Assembly: GCA_964057225.1 (NCBI GenBank)
Contig: OZ059894.1
Span: 8,876,131-8,940,130, forward strand
Direction of reading: 5' to 3'
DNA: 64,000 nucleotides
From: Auanema rhodensis
Taxonomy: Eukaryota > Nematoda > Chromadorea > Rhabditida > Rhabditidae
The position numbers and the translations under genes were made by a program. Of this stretch, positions 15,323-26,600 are shown one piece after another (within the stretch, counting starts at the first letter, position 1; each line of letters opens with the position of its first letter). The notes under the pieces are model-generated. The model was not told where the DNA came from. It ran no database searches and was given only the letters and a program-made list of their open reading frames with translations.

Positions 15323-17253
15323 TCATCTGCTTTTGAAATATTCAATAACACGATCTGCTTCTTTTAAACCTGATGCATAGGCTCCACTTGTTGTTTGATA
15401 CAACGAAGGATGAGTGTGTTCACCTGCGAAGCAGACAGCAAGCCTATTTCAGAATTATTCACGCTATTACTCGAGAAAAAAAAACTCACTTATCATCATG
15501 CTTAAGAGGCTCTGCCATTTGTCGATAGGCATTCTCTCCGTGGTTATAGGAAGATGGGGATAAGTAGGAATAGGCTCCTTTTGTATGCGGATCAGTTTTC
15601 CATCGATGCCTATAATTGTTGAAATAATTTGAAAAGAAACATGCCAGATATCACATGATTAAGCGGATGGGCGACGGAATTGTTGAATTTTGTAACATGA
15701 GTCGTAAAAATTCAGTTATATTTGACATAATCTCTGTATCTGTCATGTGCGACATAGCCTCAGGTCCAGTTCCTGATAGCCAAATCTTGATTGTCTAAAA
15801 AAATCAAATAAATTTTGAGTTTTTTCTTAGAAACAACTGTCCCACGTTTGGGTAACCTTCCACAATTTCGAGACGTCTCAACGAATTAGTAAAACTTCTG
15901 TTCTCAGTAGCATTATCAAGGGGCAGGGGCACAATTGTAGAAGTATTATTATCCCACCATTGTTCATCATATTCAAGAAAAATTTTCTCAAGTTTTCCGA
16001 AACCTGGAAGTTGTTAAGATATTTCGAATCATTTTCCGGAATTTACCTAAATCATTAATTACTTTCGTTTTCAATTCGTCCATTTGCGGTTGGAAAAGTT
16101 CGGTATTTTCCTTTAGCACTCCTAGGGGTACAGTAACAATCACTACATCACAACTTACAATTCTGCCGGAATGTAATATTATTCGAATAGGCGATGCTAA
16201 ATATGAAAGGTTTTTACTTTGCTTATAATGACGTACAAGTCCATTCGATGGTTTTAACAACAGAGTTGAAATGAACATTGTTTAAAGATATTCTACTTAT
16301 TAATTCTTGGAGAATCGCCTAAAATTGATCAATTGAGCATTGTTACAAAGTATAAAACGCCTACTCCAAAGCCATCACCTTTCAATGTAAAGGAGGCGTC
16401 ACTATTATTTTCATCATCCCATGTTTGAAAGTTGCCCGAAGCCAACTGAAAAAACAAGATATGTATTGTGTACTAATCTAAAAAGGGAATGCATTAATTT
16501 TACCTCATCAACTGGGGATGACCATTCAGATTCATAATAACTAATATATGTTTTAGCCAATTCGTCATACACCAGCTTCTCCGATTCATGAGTCTTCACA
16601 AATAGTGAGTTTAAGCAGATGCATATTCAACTTACTTTTAAGAATTCTTTATATTTGGCTAGAAATAACTCCCCGATGCTTAATTTTGGATTTTTTTCAG
16701 CCACAGCAATAAAGTCATCTTCGAGTGGATCTACAAACTCACGCCAAATTCGTAAATATTCCCTGCAATTCTGGTTGTATTTAAGAAATAGGTTACGATG
16801 AAACGTACGGATCGAATTTTACAGAACCTGAAACAATTGTTGGATTGTTTTCAAAGATACCATAATCAGGTTCTACTTCAGAAATAATACCTGTAATATT
16901 TATAAAATTGTTTGTTAATTAGAAAAACGTTACCAAGTTTTGAGGCAATTTTATACATTTCATTATTTTTCCCATTTATATATTCGGCACCAAGCTGTAA
17001 AGCGTATCCGTCTAAATATATTATAATGATGATTTTATTTATGTGATAATCATCTAACTATGCTTATAAGGGAAAACTCTTCCTCCTAGCCTATTAGTAG
17101 CTTCCAATAGTTCATAACTTATATTATTCTTCTCGAACTGTGCAGCTGCTGATAGCCCTGCAAATCCTCCTCCAATGATACAAGCATGTTTTTCAGCTTC
17201 CTGGAAAAAACAATAACATTATATGAATTAAAAAAGGAGATATTTCGAACCAT
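15323..17253 (-). CDS. FAD-dependent amine oxidase (polyamine/spermine oxidase type)
   Basis: The first exon is just the ATG at 17251-17253, followed by a GT donor. Exon 2 starts EAEKHACIIGGGFAGLSAAA, the dinucleotide-binding GxGxxG fold of FAD oxidases, then ISYELLEATNRLGGRVFPY, which matches the E-x5-GGR element of the family. Mid-protein exons include RIILHSGRIVSCDVVIVTVP and LGVLKENTELF, the typical substrate-domain strand that ends VPLGVL. The C-terminus has FAGEHTHPSLYQTTSGAYAS then GLKEADRVIEYF, the conserved FAGE...GAY...G element of polyamine oxidases. No signal peptide or C-terminal anchor is seen, so a cytosolic or peroxisomal polyamine oxidase is more likely than a membrane MAO. 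It is convergent with the helicase gene, with only 132 bp between the stops. Confidence 0.85.
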
Positions 17254-18277
17254 TTTGTGCTGGGAAGTTAATGTCTAAATCTACTCTTATCAATTGATAA
17301 GTGACAATCTATTCAATCGAAAATCAAAAGGCCAATATATTTCACATTAGATATAGAAAAAACTGGGTATTGAGATGGGTAATAACAAACTTCAGAAGTG
17401 GCAAGAGAAACACTAAATAAAGTTTCGGATTCATGTTTATTGTGACAGCCCAAACAAACAGAACAGGCAACGAACCGAAGCACATATCCATATGAGCAAA
17501 TACAAAACAAGTGAACAAGCCATTGATGCACTTGAGAAATTAGTGACACGTTGTTTTTAATATATGAATAATCCTGGAACGTCAAGATTCAAAAACAAAT
17601 TCACTGTTTTATTCATAAAGAATTAAAATTAAAAAAATAATAATCACCTTTTGACTATAACTGGTAAATGAAACTGTATAGTGAAATTGAGATCTCTATA
17701 TTCACAAGTGAAGTTCTAAAGTGAATCATTTGACAAGTTCATTTTACACCTATTTTCCCACGGGGACAGTGGTTTGCGAAAGTTCAAGCAAAAGTATTGG
17801 ATTACAACAGTTAACAAGCGATGAACTACCGCAATCAGAACAAATAGTTCAGGGTTTAATTAGACTTCCACAACGTTTTTTTAAATTCGACAATGGAACC
17901 TTTAATCGTAATTACTCTTTACTTTGTTGTTTATTCGGAAAAACTTCATGCAGTCGTGTAATCTTCAGAAATTTCAGTTTTCTTTCCGTAAGAAAACTGA
18001 AAGTTGTATAAAAAAAGACAAATGCATTATCGTGCACTTTATATTTTTAAATAGACAGTGAAAACAGTTTTCATTTTCTTAATCTAGAAACTTTTGTATC
18101 AATTGTATGACTGAGATGTCCATGATGAGTGATAATAGACAAAGGATATCAAGATAAAGGGGTAAGGCTGGTGTTGACCCGCCCTTAATCTTGTTTCAGC
18201 TGCGCATCTTCTTCATCTGTTTCTTCTTTAATAGGAATAATCATCCAACAATCACTTTCTCTTCCTTATTATATGAA
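17254..18277. other. Intergenic region with a 96-codon open frame of doubtful status
   Basis: Divergent spacer between the amine oxidase (-) and ground-like (+) genes. A plus-strand frame at 17721-18011 opens with ATG; its middle (ESSSKSIGLQQLTSDELPQS) has a composition like real protein, while the C-terminal part is basic and aromatic. No splice partner or known domain was found. It may be a small gene or an exon. Confidence 0.3.
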
Positions 18278-19393
18278 ATGAAGTTCCTAGCTCTTCTCCT
18301 TATTTCTGTTCCAACAATTTCAAATGCATTCTTTATGTTAGGTTTGTATTAATTTTGCACTTTATAATAGAATTAAACTGAAACTACTTTTGCAGGAACA
18401 GGCGGGTGTGGCTGCTCTGCTCCTCCATCATGTCCACCTCCTCCACCACCTCCAGTTTGCGCTCCAGCACCAAGTTGTGGCTGTCATGCTGTTGCTCATG
18501 GAGCTAGAACAGTGCCAGCATATGCAGCTTTGAAAACTGATGAACTAGACATGGTGAATTTACGTTTTAAACATTACATTTATAATATAATGACGGGATA
18601 GATTTTTCGTCATCCCGTTACCTTACCTGTACATGAAATCGAGAAAAGCAACTTTGAAATATTTAATTATTATGGGAGTCATTTATGTTTATTTAAGCGT
18701 GCTACTGCTTTTGGAATTCCTATCCAATCTGATGGTACTAATATCAGAAACATAGAACAGCTCGAGAGATTAGGAGAACAGTATGCCCACAATGTAGACG
18801 CCTCTTCCATTCCAATCGAAAAAGTTGAACTTTCACATAGACACTTTTGTAATTTGCACTCTAGATTGAAGATGCTGATCTTTTCGCTGCTTTGAAGAAG
18901 AGTACAGATATTCGAAGAGCGCCTGTTGTTTCGGTTACTAAGCAGGTTTAGTTTTTCTCAAGCTTTAGATTATTTCAACATTTTATGTGAGCCAAAACTA
19001 ATTTTAAAAAGAACTTTCACATAAAATATTTAATGTTCTGAAGTTCCAGGATGAGATTACTACAACCACAGTAGCTACTGAAACAAATAAAGTAAAGGGT
19101 GAGGAATCTAAACCAGCCAATGATAAGTGCAACAGTGAAGTTCTCCACAAGCTCATGCTTGAGGTATTTCTTTTTTTCCGGTAATACTAAATCTCACACT
19201 ATATTTATAGCATATATCCGACAATTCTTCGGAATCTAAAAGAAAAATCAACGTTGCTGCTGAAGCTAAGTTCAGTGGAAACGTTGACGTAGTCTGTTCC
19301 CGCGGACATTTCTCATACGTCTTTTCTTCAAATTTATACTGCGAAGCCACCAAAGGACTTACAACCTGCATAGCTTATCGTCAAGCAGCATGA
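18278..19393 (+). CDS. Ground-like (GRL) domain secreted protein
   Basis: Start at 18278 gives a signal peptide (MKFLALLLISVPTISNAFF). A short Cys/Pro segment follows (GCGCSAPPSCPPPPPPPVCA), as in hedgehog-related nematode proteins. Later exons carry a charged linker (SSIPIEKVELS, LKKSTDIRRAPVVSVTKQ). The C-terminal ground-like domain runs from DKCNSEVLHKLMLE through AAEAKFSGNVDVVCSRGHFS to YCEATKGLTTCIAYRQ, with the expected cysteines. GRL proteins are nematode-specific, secreted and usually linked to cuticle or extracellular matrix. The stop is the TGA at 19391. Five or so exons with introns of 45-110 nt. Confidence 0.88.
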
Positions 19394-20604
19394 TCCATCA
19401 AACCAATAGAAAAGTGATGATAATAATACTTGATCACATTTAACATAATAAGATTGAATATAATAAATATATATATGTACGTATTTTATATAATCTAACT
19501 TTAAAGTTTCATCTAGAAACATTTTCGAAGATAACTTGAATAAGTCTCTTTTTTAAAACCTTGTTTATCCGTACTTTTTTTATACATTGCATAGAGAATC
19601 TTTGGAGATCAATCCTTTAGATTTCGGGACATAAATCAAGTTAAAATCAGCTGTGGTGAAGTTGGTTGTTCTGGATTTGCGTGATTTATTATTGTATTTT
19701 TCTGCACAGTACAGCTTCTCATATTTGGATAATTATTTCAAACTTTTATAATATGAAATATCTTACGATGCTTTGTGTAAAACATAATAAGTATACAGAT
19801 GGTTTCTAATTTATATATTCATGTTCAATATTGAACAATTATTTGTGGCAGACGCTTAAAATAGATGATAAACAAAATTGATTTGTAATAACAGATCGAA
19901 ATATCCGGAAACAACTGATTGTAGGTGAATTCTATCTTTCTTGTCTAAAGAAAAATAGGTGAATCAATACGAACACTTATATGAAAGATTCTAGAAAAAA
20001 GTGATGATTCAAATTTCGACACGTATAACTAACAAGCAGCAAATCTTCATAATTGTAGAAAAAAATTATTTTTCTTTTTGATAGACTATGGGGCATTCAT
20101 CGAAGTGGCACAATAGAACTTAGAAGTGAGTACATACTTCAATCTAGATGTAATTTGTAAATCAGTTGCAGCTGAAACATAGTGACAGCTATATCAATAC
20201 AATATGAGATTTTATATGGTATTTTACATAGTGTTAAATATAAATATGTTAAATAATGTTTTTTTTTAATAAATTTTGTTAATTGGCTACAGTCATTGGG
20301 GGGGGGGGGCAATTAACAATTAAAGGTCCAATTACAGTGAGCCGGATAATTAGAGCTAAGCCTAATTAAAGAGTCCTCCGACGAAAAGCTCCGATTGTGA
20401 AATGATGCTCTTTATTCAAATCTGAATCAGTTTCTGCTTTTTGAGTAAGCAGTTGTTTTTTTTATCCTAAAACTATTTAATTGATTTTTTACTTAATTGC
20501 TTTAATTGGGTCAATTAAAAATCAATAATTTTATATTTTTTTCTGATTTTTTTAGCAGTTTTGCTCATATCTCCTCATCTCTTTTGAAGTCATAGCCAAA
20601 CTAA
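19394..20604. other. Intergenic AT-rich region with a 12-G run
   Basis: No coding region, RNA gene or transposon was recognised. A run of twelve G (20298-20309) stands out in AT-rich surroundings, followed by several AATTA-rich direct motifs (AATTAACAATTAAAG, AATTAGAGC, CCTAATTAAAG) up to 20370. It is the upstream region of the repeat/anillin gene. Confidence 0.4.
20298..20309. repeat. Run of twelve G
   Basis: Uninterrupted G homopolymer in otherwise AT-rich DNA, about 300 bp upstream of the anillin-like gene. A second run of ten lies at 39804-39813. Confidence 0.95.
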
Positions 20605-23600
20605 ATGGGGAAAAAGGTAAAAAGTGTATAAAGTTGCCAATGTAATTCACTTTTTAAAAAATTTAAGAATCGACGGCAGAACCAGAATCAATGGGCTGAT
20701 GATGAACCAGCAGAGCCTGAACAAGTAGCAGAGGTATTCCGAAAAAGAAACAACAAATATAGTCTCATTATTAATAGGTATCCTTCAGTCCTAAAACATC
20801 GGGAAAAAAGGGCAAAAGGGGGAAAAAAGGAAAGAATCTTACCCATAATGGTTTTTCTACTGGTGCTTTCGGGGTCTTGGGTGGAGGAGATGAAGATGAC
20901 AGCATGTGCCAAGTAGATCAAAATTGTTCAGACATGCAAAACTGTGCTCAGGTTTTACTGAATTAGTATAGTAGTAGCAAGCAGAGTTTTAGGAAAAATT
21001 TGAAGAAGATAATTCGTACAAATCTGTTCAGGGGGAGATGCAATATGAGGTCACACCAATCAGCTGGATATAACGCAAAGTTTTTTTTAGGCAGCTGGTC
21101 AGGATATTGGTTTCACAAACGAGGAATATGAAAACGTGCAAGGAACACAAGATTCCCACGTCGAAAATGGATTTGGATCCCAGCATAATGGCTTCGGTGG
21201 ATCCCAGCATAATGGCTTCGGTGGATCCCAACAGAATGGCTTCGGTGGATCCCGACAGGATGGCTTCGATGGATCCCGACAGGATGGTTTTGGTGGATCC
21301 CGACAGGATGGTTTTGGTGGATCCCGACAGGATGGTTTTGGTGGATCCCGACAGAATAGTATTAGTGGATCCCGACAGAATAGTATTAGTGGATCCCGAC
21401 AGAATAGTATTAGTGGATCCCGACAGAATGGCTTCGGATCCAATCAAAATGGTTTTGGTGGATCACAACAGAATGGTTTCGGTGGATCACAACAGAATGG
21501 TTCCGGTGGATCCCAGCATAATGGATTTGGTGGATCCCGACAGAATGGATTTGGTGGATCCCGACAGAATGACTTTGGTGGATCTCAACAGAATAGTTTT
21601 GGTGGATCTCAACAAAATGGTTTTGGTGGATCTCAACAGAATGGTTTTGGTGGATCTCAACAGAATGGTTTTGGTGGATCTCAACAGAATGGTTTTGGGT
21701 CCAATCAAAATTGTCTCGATGGATCACAACAAAATGGCTTTGGATCCAATCAAAATTGTCTCGATGGATCACAACAGAATGGTTTCGGTGGATCCCAACA
21801 TAATGGTTTCGGTGGATCCCAACATAATGGATTTGGTGGATCCCAACATAATGGATTCGGTGGATCCAGACAGAATGACTTCGGTGGATCTCAACAGAAT
21901 GACTTTGGTGGATCTCAACAGAATGGATTTGGTGGATCCCGACAGAATGGCTTTGGATCCAATCAAAATGGTTTCGATGGATCACAACAGAATGGTTTCG
22001 GTGGATCACAACAGAATGACTTTGGATCCCAATGTGATGAATTTGGGTCTCAGCAAAACGGCTTCCAATCTCGACAAAGTGTTCATGGATCCCAACACAA
22101 CTGTTTCGAATCTCAGGAAAATGAACTTGATTCCCAGCAGAGAAATGGTTTTGGCTCTCAACAAAGTGGAGTAAACTCGCACCACAGCGCATTCGGCTCT
22201 CAGCACAGCAGACTTAATACTCAGCAAAGTGGTTTTGGATCTTATTCAAATGGTTTTGATGATCAGCAAAATGGTATATTTTATATATGTTTTATTTGTG
22301 CATTTCTTATTCATCTTATAAACATGCAGGATTTGACTCGCATAGAGAAGATTCGAATTCTCAAATAGATAGATTTCCTTCATATCAAAATGGATTGGAA
22401 AATCAACATGGTACGAAACCTTCATATTCTTCTGTTTACAGTTTAGTTACAGATGGAGAGCAAAACTATGAAGATAATTATCAGAGTGAGTTAGGATCTC
22501 AATTATCCATAAGAAGTTCTGCATCACGGTGTAACGTAAGGAATTGTGTTCTGAGCAGTATTTATATCATTACTGGTTATAGGAGAATGAAAATTACGAT
22601 CGGCAATCTTATTCGGGCTCTCAAGCTTTGCTAGATGTGATTTTTTTTTCTTCTTCAAACTGTTTTTTAATGAATAAAATGTTTAGACTGCTCATCAAGT
22701 ATCGAGAGGAAACTCGAGAAATCGTTTACCTAGCCACAGTAATTATGATGATCAGTATCTACATCCCGAGGACAATCGCTCAAGAAGATCATCCATTTCA
22801 GTATCCAGTAGAATGTCTGGCGTACGTAGAGAAGTAAGCAGAATACAATAAATCTTTAGAAGATTTTTTTAAATAGAAACATGATGAAAGATACGGTACA
22901 TTTGTTACTACCAGAAGTCGACAACCAAGCATTAGTAGCTATCAGGTAATATTCTTTGAATTTGCATATTTATTGGCACTGTTCAGGGTGAACATTTTGA
23001 TACTGCCTCAAAATATAGCAGCAACAATGATAGTGCGGAAGCTCCGTCATATCAGCAAAATGTGGATCAATTCAATCAAGTTAGGCATGCTGTACATGAT
23101 TCTCTATTTGATTATGTTTAGATGGTTGGAAATCAACGTAAAAGCAAGTATGGAAGCTGTCAGTTTAATACAGGATACGCTTTTTTGCAACCCACTACGA
23201 GGAGTCATAGTAAGTCTGTCCACACGTTGAATGCGAACGGAGATTTCAATAAGGTTAATTGTATATTTTATCATGAAAGCAAATTGTTATTTTTTCATAG
23301 AACTCCGAAAACATGTGTGAAAATAGTTCCCACAACACTTACCGTTCGAACAGTCATATATTTGCCACAGATTGTGAGGAAGGTGAAGGAATGGATGGTT
23401 TCTCTGAAAACCAGGTAAAATAGGAGAGTGTTTCCATCTCTATAAAAATATTTTAGGTTCCTATACGATCCATGATGAACGATGAAAAGTGCACAAATCA
23501 TAGACTAAGCAAGGTACTTACAGAATTCATTTGGTTCTGATACATATTTTTTAAAGCTATCCATAAATACGAATGCTGACGAATTTGTTCTTGTTGGTGG

Positions 23601-26600
23601 CCAACCTCCTCCAGGCGTGGTAGATGGGCGGTCAAGCTGTCCAGCTGGAAGAAGTCGTCGTTCAAGAAAAATGATGAGGTCCACAGACTTTTTGGCTGAT
23701 CATGAGGAGATGATGGGAGGATCAATCAGATCTACTAGTGCTATGAGTCGTCAGGTTCATTTTCGTCTGTAATAATTACTTATTTTTTGTACAGTCCTTA
23801 AGATCAACTACTGAACATGAGCTTATGAGTATGGGAATTGAAGAAGAAACTCAAGTAAGTTCCCTAGATATGATAGTATTAGTGTTATATCACCATTAAG
23901 GAAAATTGTAAAGGCAGTCCTGACTATGTTGATACTTTAAGCAACACTGAGCAAGGAGTACGAACTGGTTCTAATCAGAGTGTTGAGAATTTTGTGGTGA
24001 GTTGTCAATGTCTTAATTGATTTTTCGTTTTAAAGACAGCTAATGAGCATTTCGAAAACAACTATTATTCATCGGTTACTGGGGTACTTCATGTAAATCT
24101 AGGATCAACGGACCTAATATAGCTATCAATTTCAGAAAGCTAATACTGTTAATGGGGAGCAGGAGATTGATGTACCATTGAATTCTGATAACAATGAGTT
24201 TTTCCAAGATAACACTCAGTTTAATTTGGTTTGTTGTTTTTACTTTATTTTTAGTTATACTCAATATAGGCTACCTCTGGGAGATCTGCTTCTGTTTCGA
24301 GATCTAGTTTGGTATTTATAATCTGTCTTTAAAGCTTTGAAAACTTTTTCTCAGGCATCGAATGCTTCAAAATCAACAAAATCATTTAACATCAGACAAG
24401 ATTCTAAAACTAGTCTTGTATGGTTTAAGCTTTACTTCATGAAATAAACAACTTGTTAAGGCTTCCGAAGCAGCGATGAATGTGAACGATATCAGCAATA
24501 ATATTGTGAAGTCTCGAACAGCTTCTCGAGCCAGCATGGTATCAAAATTATACCATCGTTGTAAATTGTTGTTTTCAGTCTGGTATCGATTCTGTTCAGC
24601 TCGGATCAGTTGGAAGCGAATTAAAATTACACGTTAGTCTATTTAATAATTAATTTTAGTTCCCGAAATCGAATTTAGGGTGAGGATGTGCATATACCAT
24701 TCAATTCTGAGATAAACCATCAGCCAGTTCGGAGTAGATTGAATTCTGAAGTAATTGTTTTCTATAATCATATTTTCATTGGGAGTTTTTCAGAGTTCTG
24801 AAATTCATATTCCATTCAATTCCGAGTTAAACCAACAATCAGTTCGGAGCAGACTGAATTCTGAAGTAAGAAGGCTTCTAGAATTATTTTTTTATGGGGA
24901 CTCTTTCAGAGTTCTGAAATCCATATTCCATACAATTCTGAGATAAACCATCAGCCAGTTCGGAGTAGATTGAATTCTGAAGTGAGAATGTTTCGAGATT
25001 TTTATTTCATTTACAGTTTTCCAGAGTTCTGAAGTCCATATCCCGTTTAATTCTGAGTTAAACCATCAATCAGTTCGGAGCAGACTGAATTCTGAAGTAA
25101 GAAGGTTTCTAGTAAGAATGCGGTACTTTTTTTTCAGAATACCGAAGTTCACATTCCTTTGAACTCTGAGTTATACCAAGAGTCAACTCAAAGCAACTTG
25201 AACTGTGATGTTAGTGCATTCATCAATATATTGTTATTAGCGATATTCTAGAACGAAGATGTTTGTATCCCAGCCAATTATGAATTCAATCAGAAATCCA
25301 TTCGGAGTAGAACAAATTCCTATGTAAGTTTTCACTTACAATTATTAACTATGTAATTCTATCAAGAGTGAAAATAATAAAATTCCGTCCCGAACTGAAA
25401 GCAGATGTTCAAGTCATCAAAATGTAAATTTTAACATCCTTTCGAATTCAAAGTGTGATTACAATTTGTTTTTCAGGATCAATTGATTCCTTCAAATGAA
25501 CCTAACTTTGATATGCGTGGATCTTCACGTCAAAGCTTGGCAAGTTATATATTCAACTTATTGGCTGCATAGCTGTGAAATATATACGAATCTTATTGTA
25601 ATGATCTTTTTTTATAAATGGAATATTTAGACTCGAAATATGTCAGAAAATGAAAAATTATGCGAAAAAGCTACTTCTCAAGCTAGTCTCGTGAGTTTCT
25701 ATATTTTCCAGTTTCATATCTTAGTTATCACTTCTAGGTACCGTCAAATATTGGAAGATCGTCACACGATGTTCAGGTAGTTGAGTATAGTTTTTGTTCT
25801 TTCCTTATTGCTTCTTAGGGTTCACGTTTATCGTTGAGTCAACGCAGTCGTTCCGCATCACAATACAGCATGGTTATTGTTCTAGATTTCTTGAAAATAA
25901 TAAAATATTTTCTAGGGATCACGCATGTCTGAACGGGCGGAACCGTTTAAGGCAGACTCTTCACGTAGCATTGTATGATTCAATTCTTTTTAATTGCACT
26001 AATTTTATTTCTAGAATTTGGAAAAAGATGCTCTAGAGAATGCTTCAAGTAGTCACATTAATGAAGAGTTTCGATTACGATCCAATATTGGTTCAACCTC
26101 TAGCATTGTAAGGTTTTATATTTTTCACTAAGCAATAGCTTTTTCAGAAATCAAAAATGTCGTCAAGTATTGATCACTTTACCCCAAGCAGAGCATCATC
26201 TAAGTTAAGTATTGTAAGATTTACTATAATCAGATGTTTGCTACGAAATATTTTCAGAATTCTAAGAATGGTGATATTGTAAACGAAGATGAATTTGTTC
26301 GCAGTCAAGCTCCATCAGCCATAAGCATGGTATATAAATGCTTGTTATCGCTTTTTAAATGAATAATTGCAGGATGACAGGGAACTGTCTCGATCAAATT
26401 ATTTACAGAAACAGAACTCTGGTTACAACTTACAATATGTAGGTTATAATAGTAGGCCACATATGATTTGTTATTTTAAGAGCTCAGTTGATAGAATCGA
26501 TACTGTTGAACCAAATAATCGAAGCAGATCCGTTTCTGCTTTCAGCCATGTTCCTATACAATGCGTAATGAATTTTTTATATTTCTTATTTAGAATTCAA

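Noticed and set aside
21028-22227. Several large open frames overlapping the 24-bp repeat, on the minus strand and in the second plus frame
   Set aside because: They are produced by the 24-bp period; only the GGSQQNGF frame joins in phase to exons on both sides.
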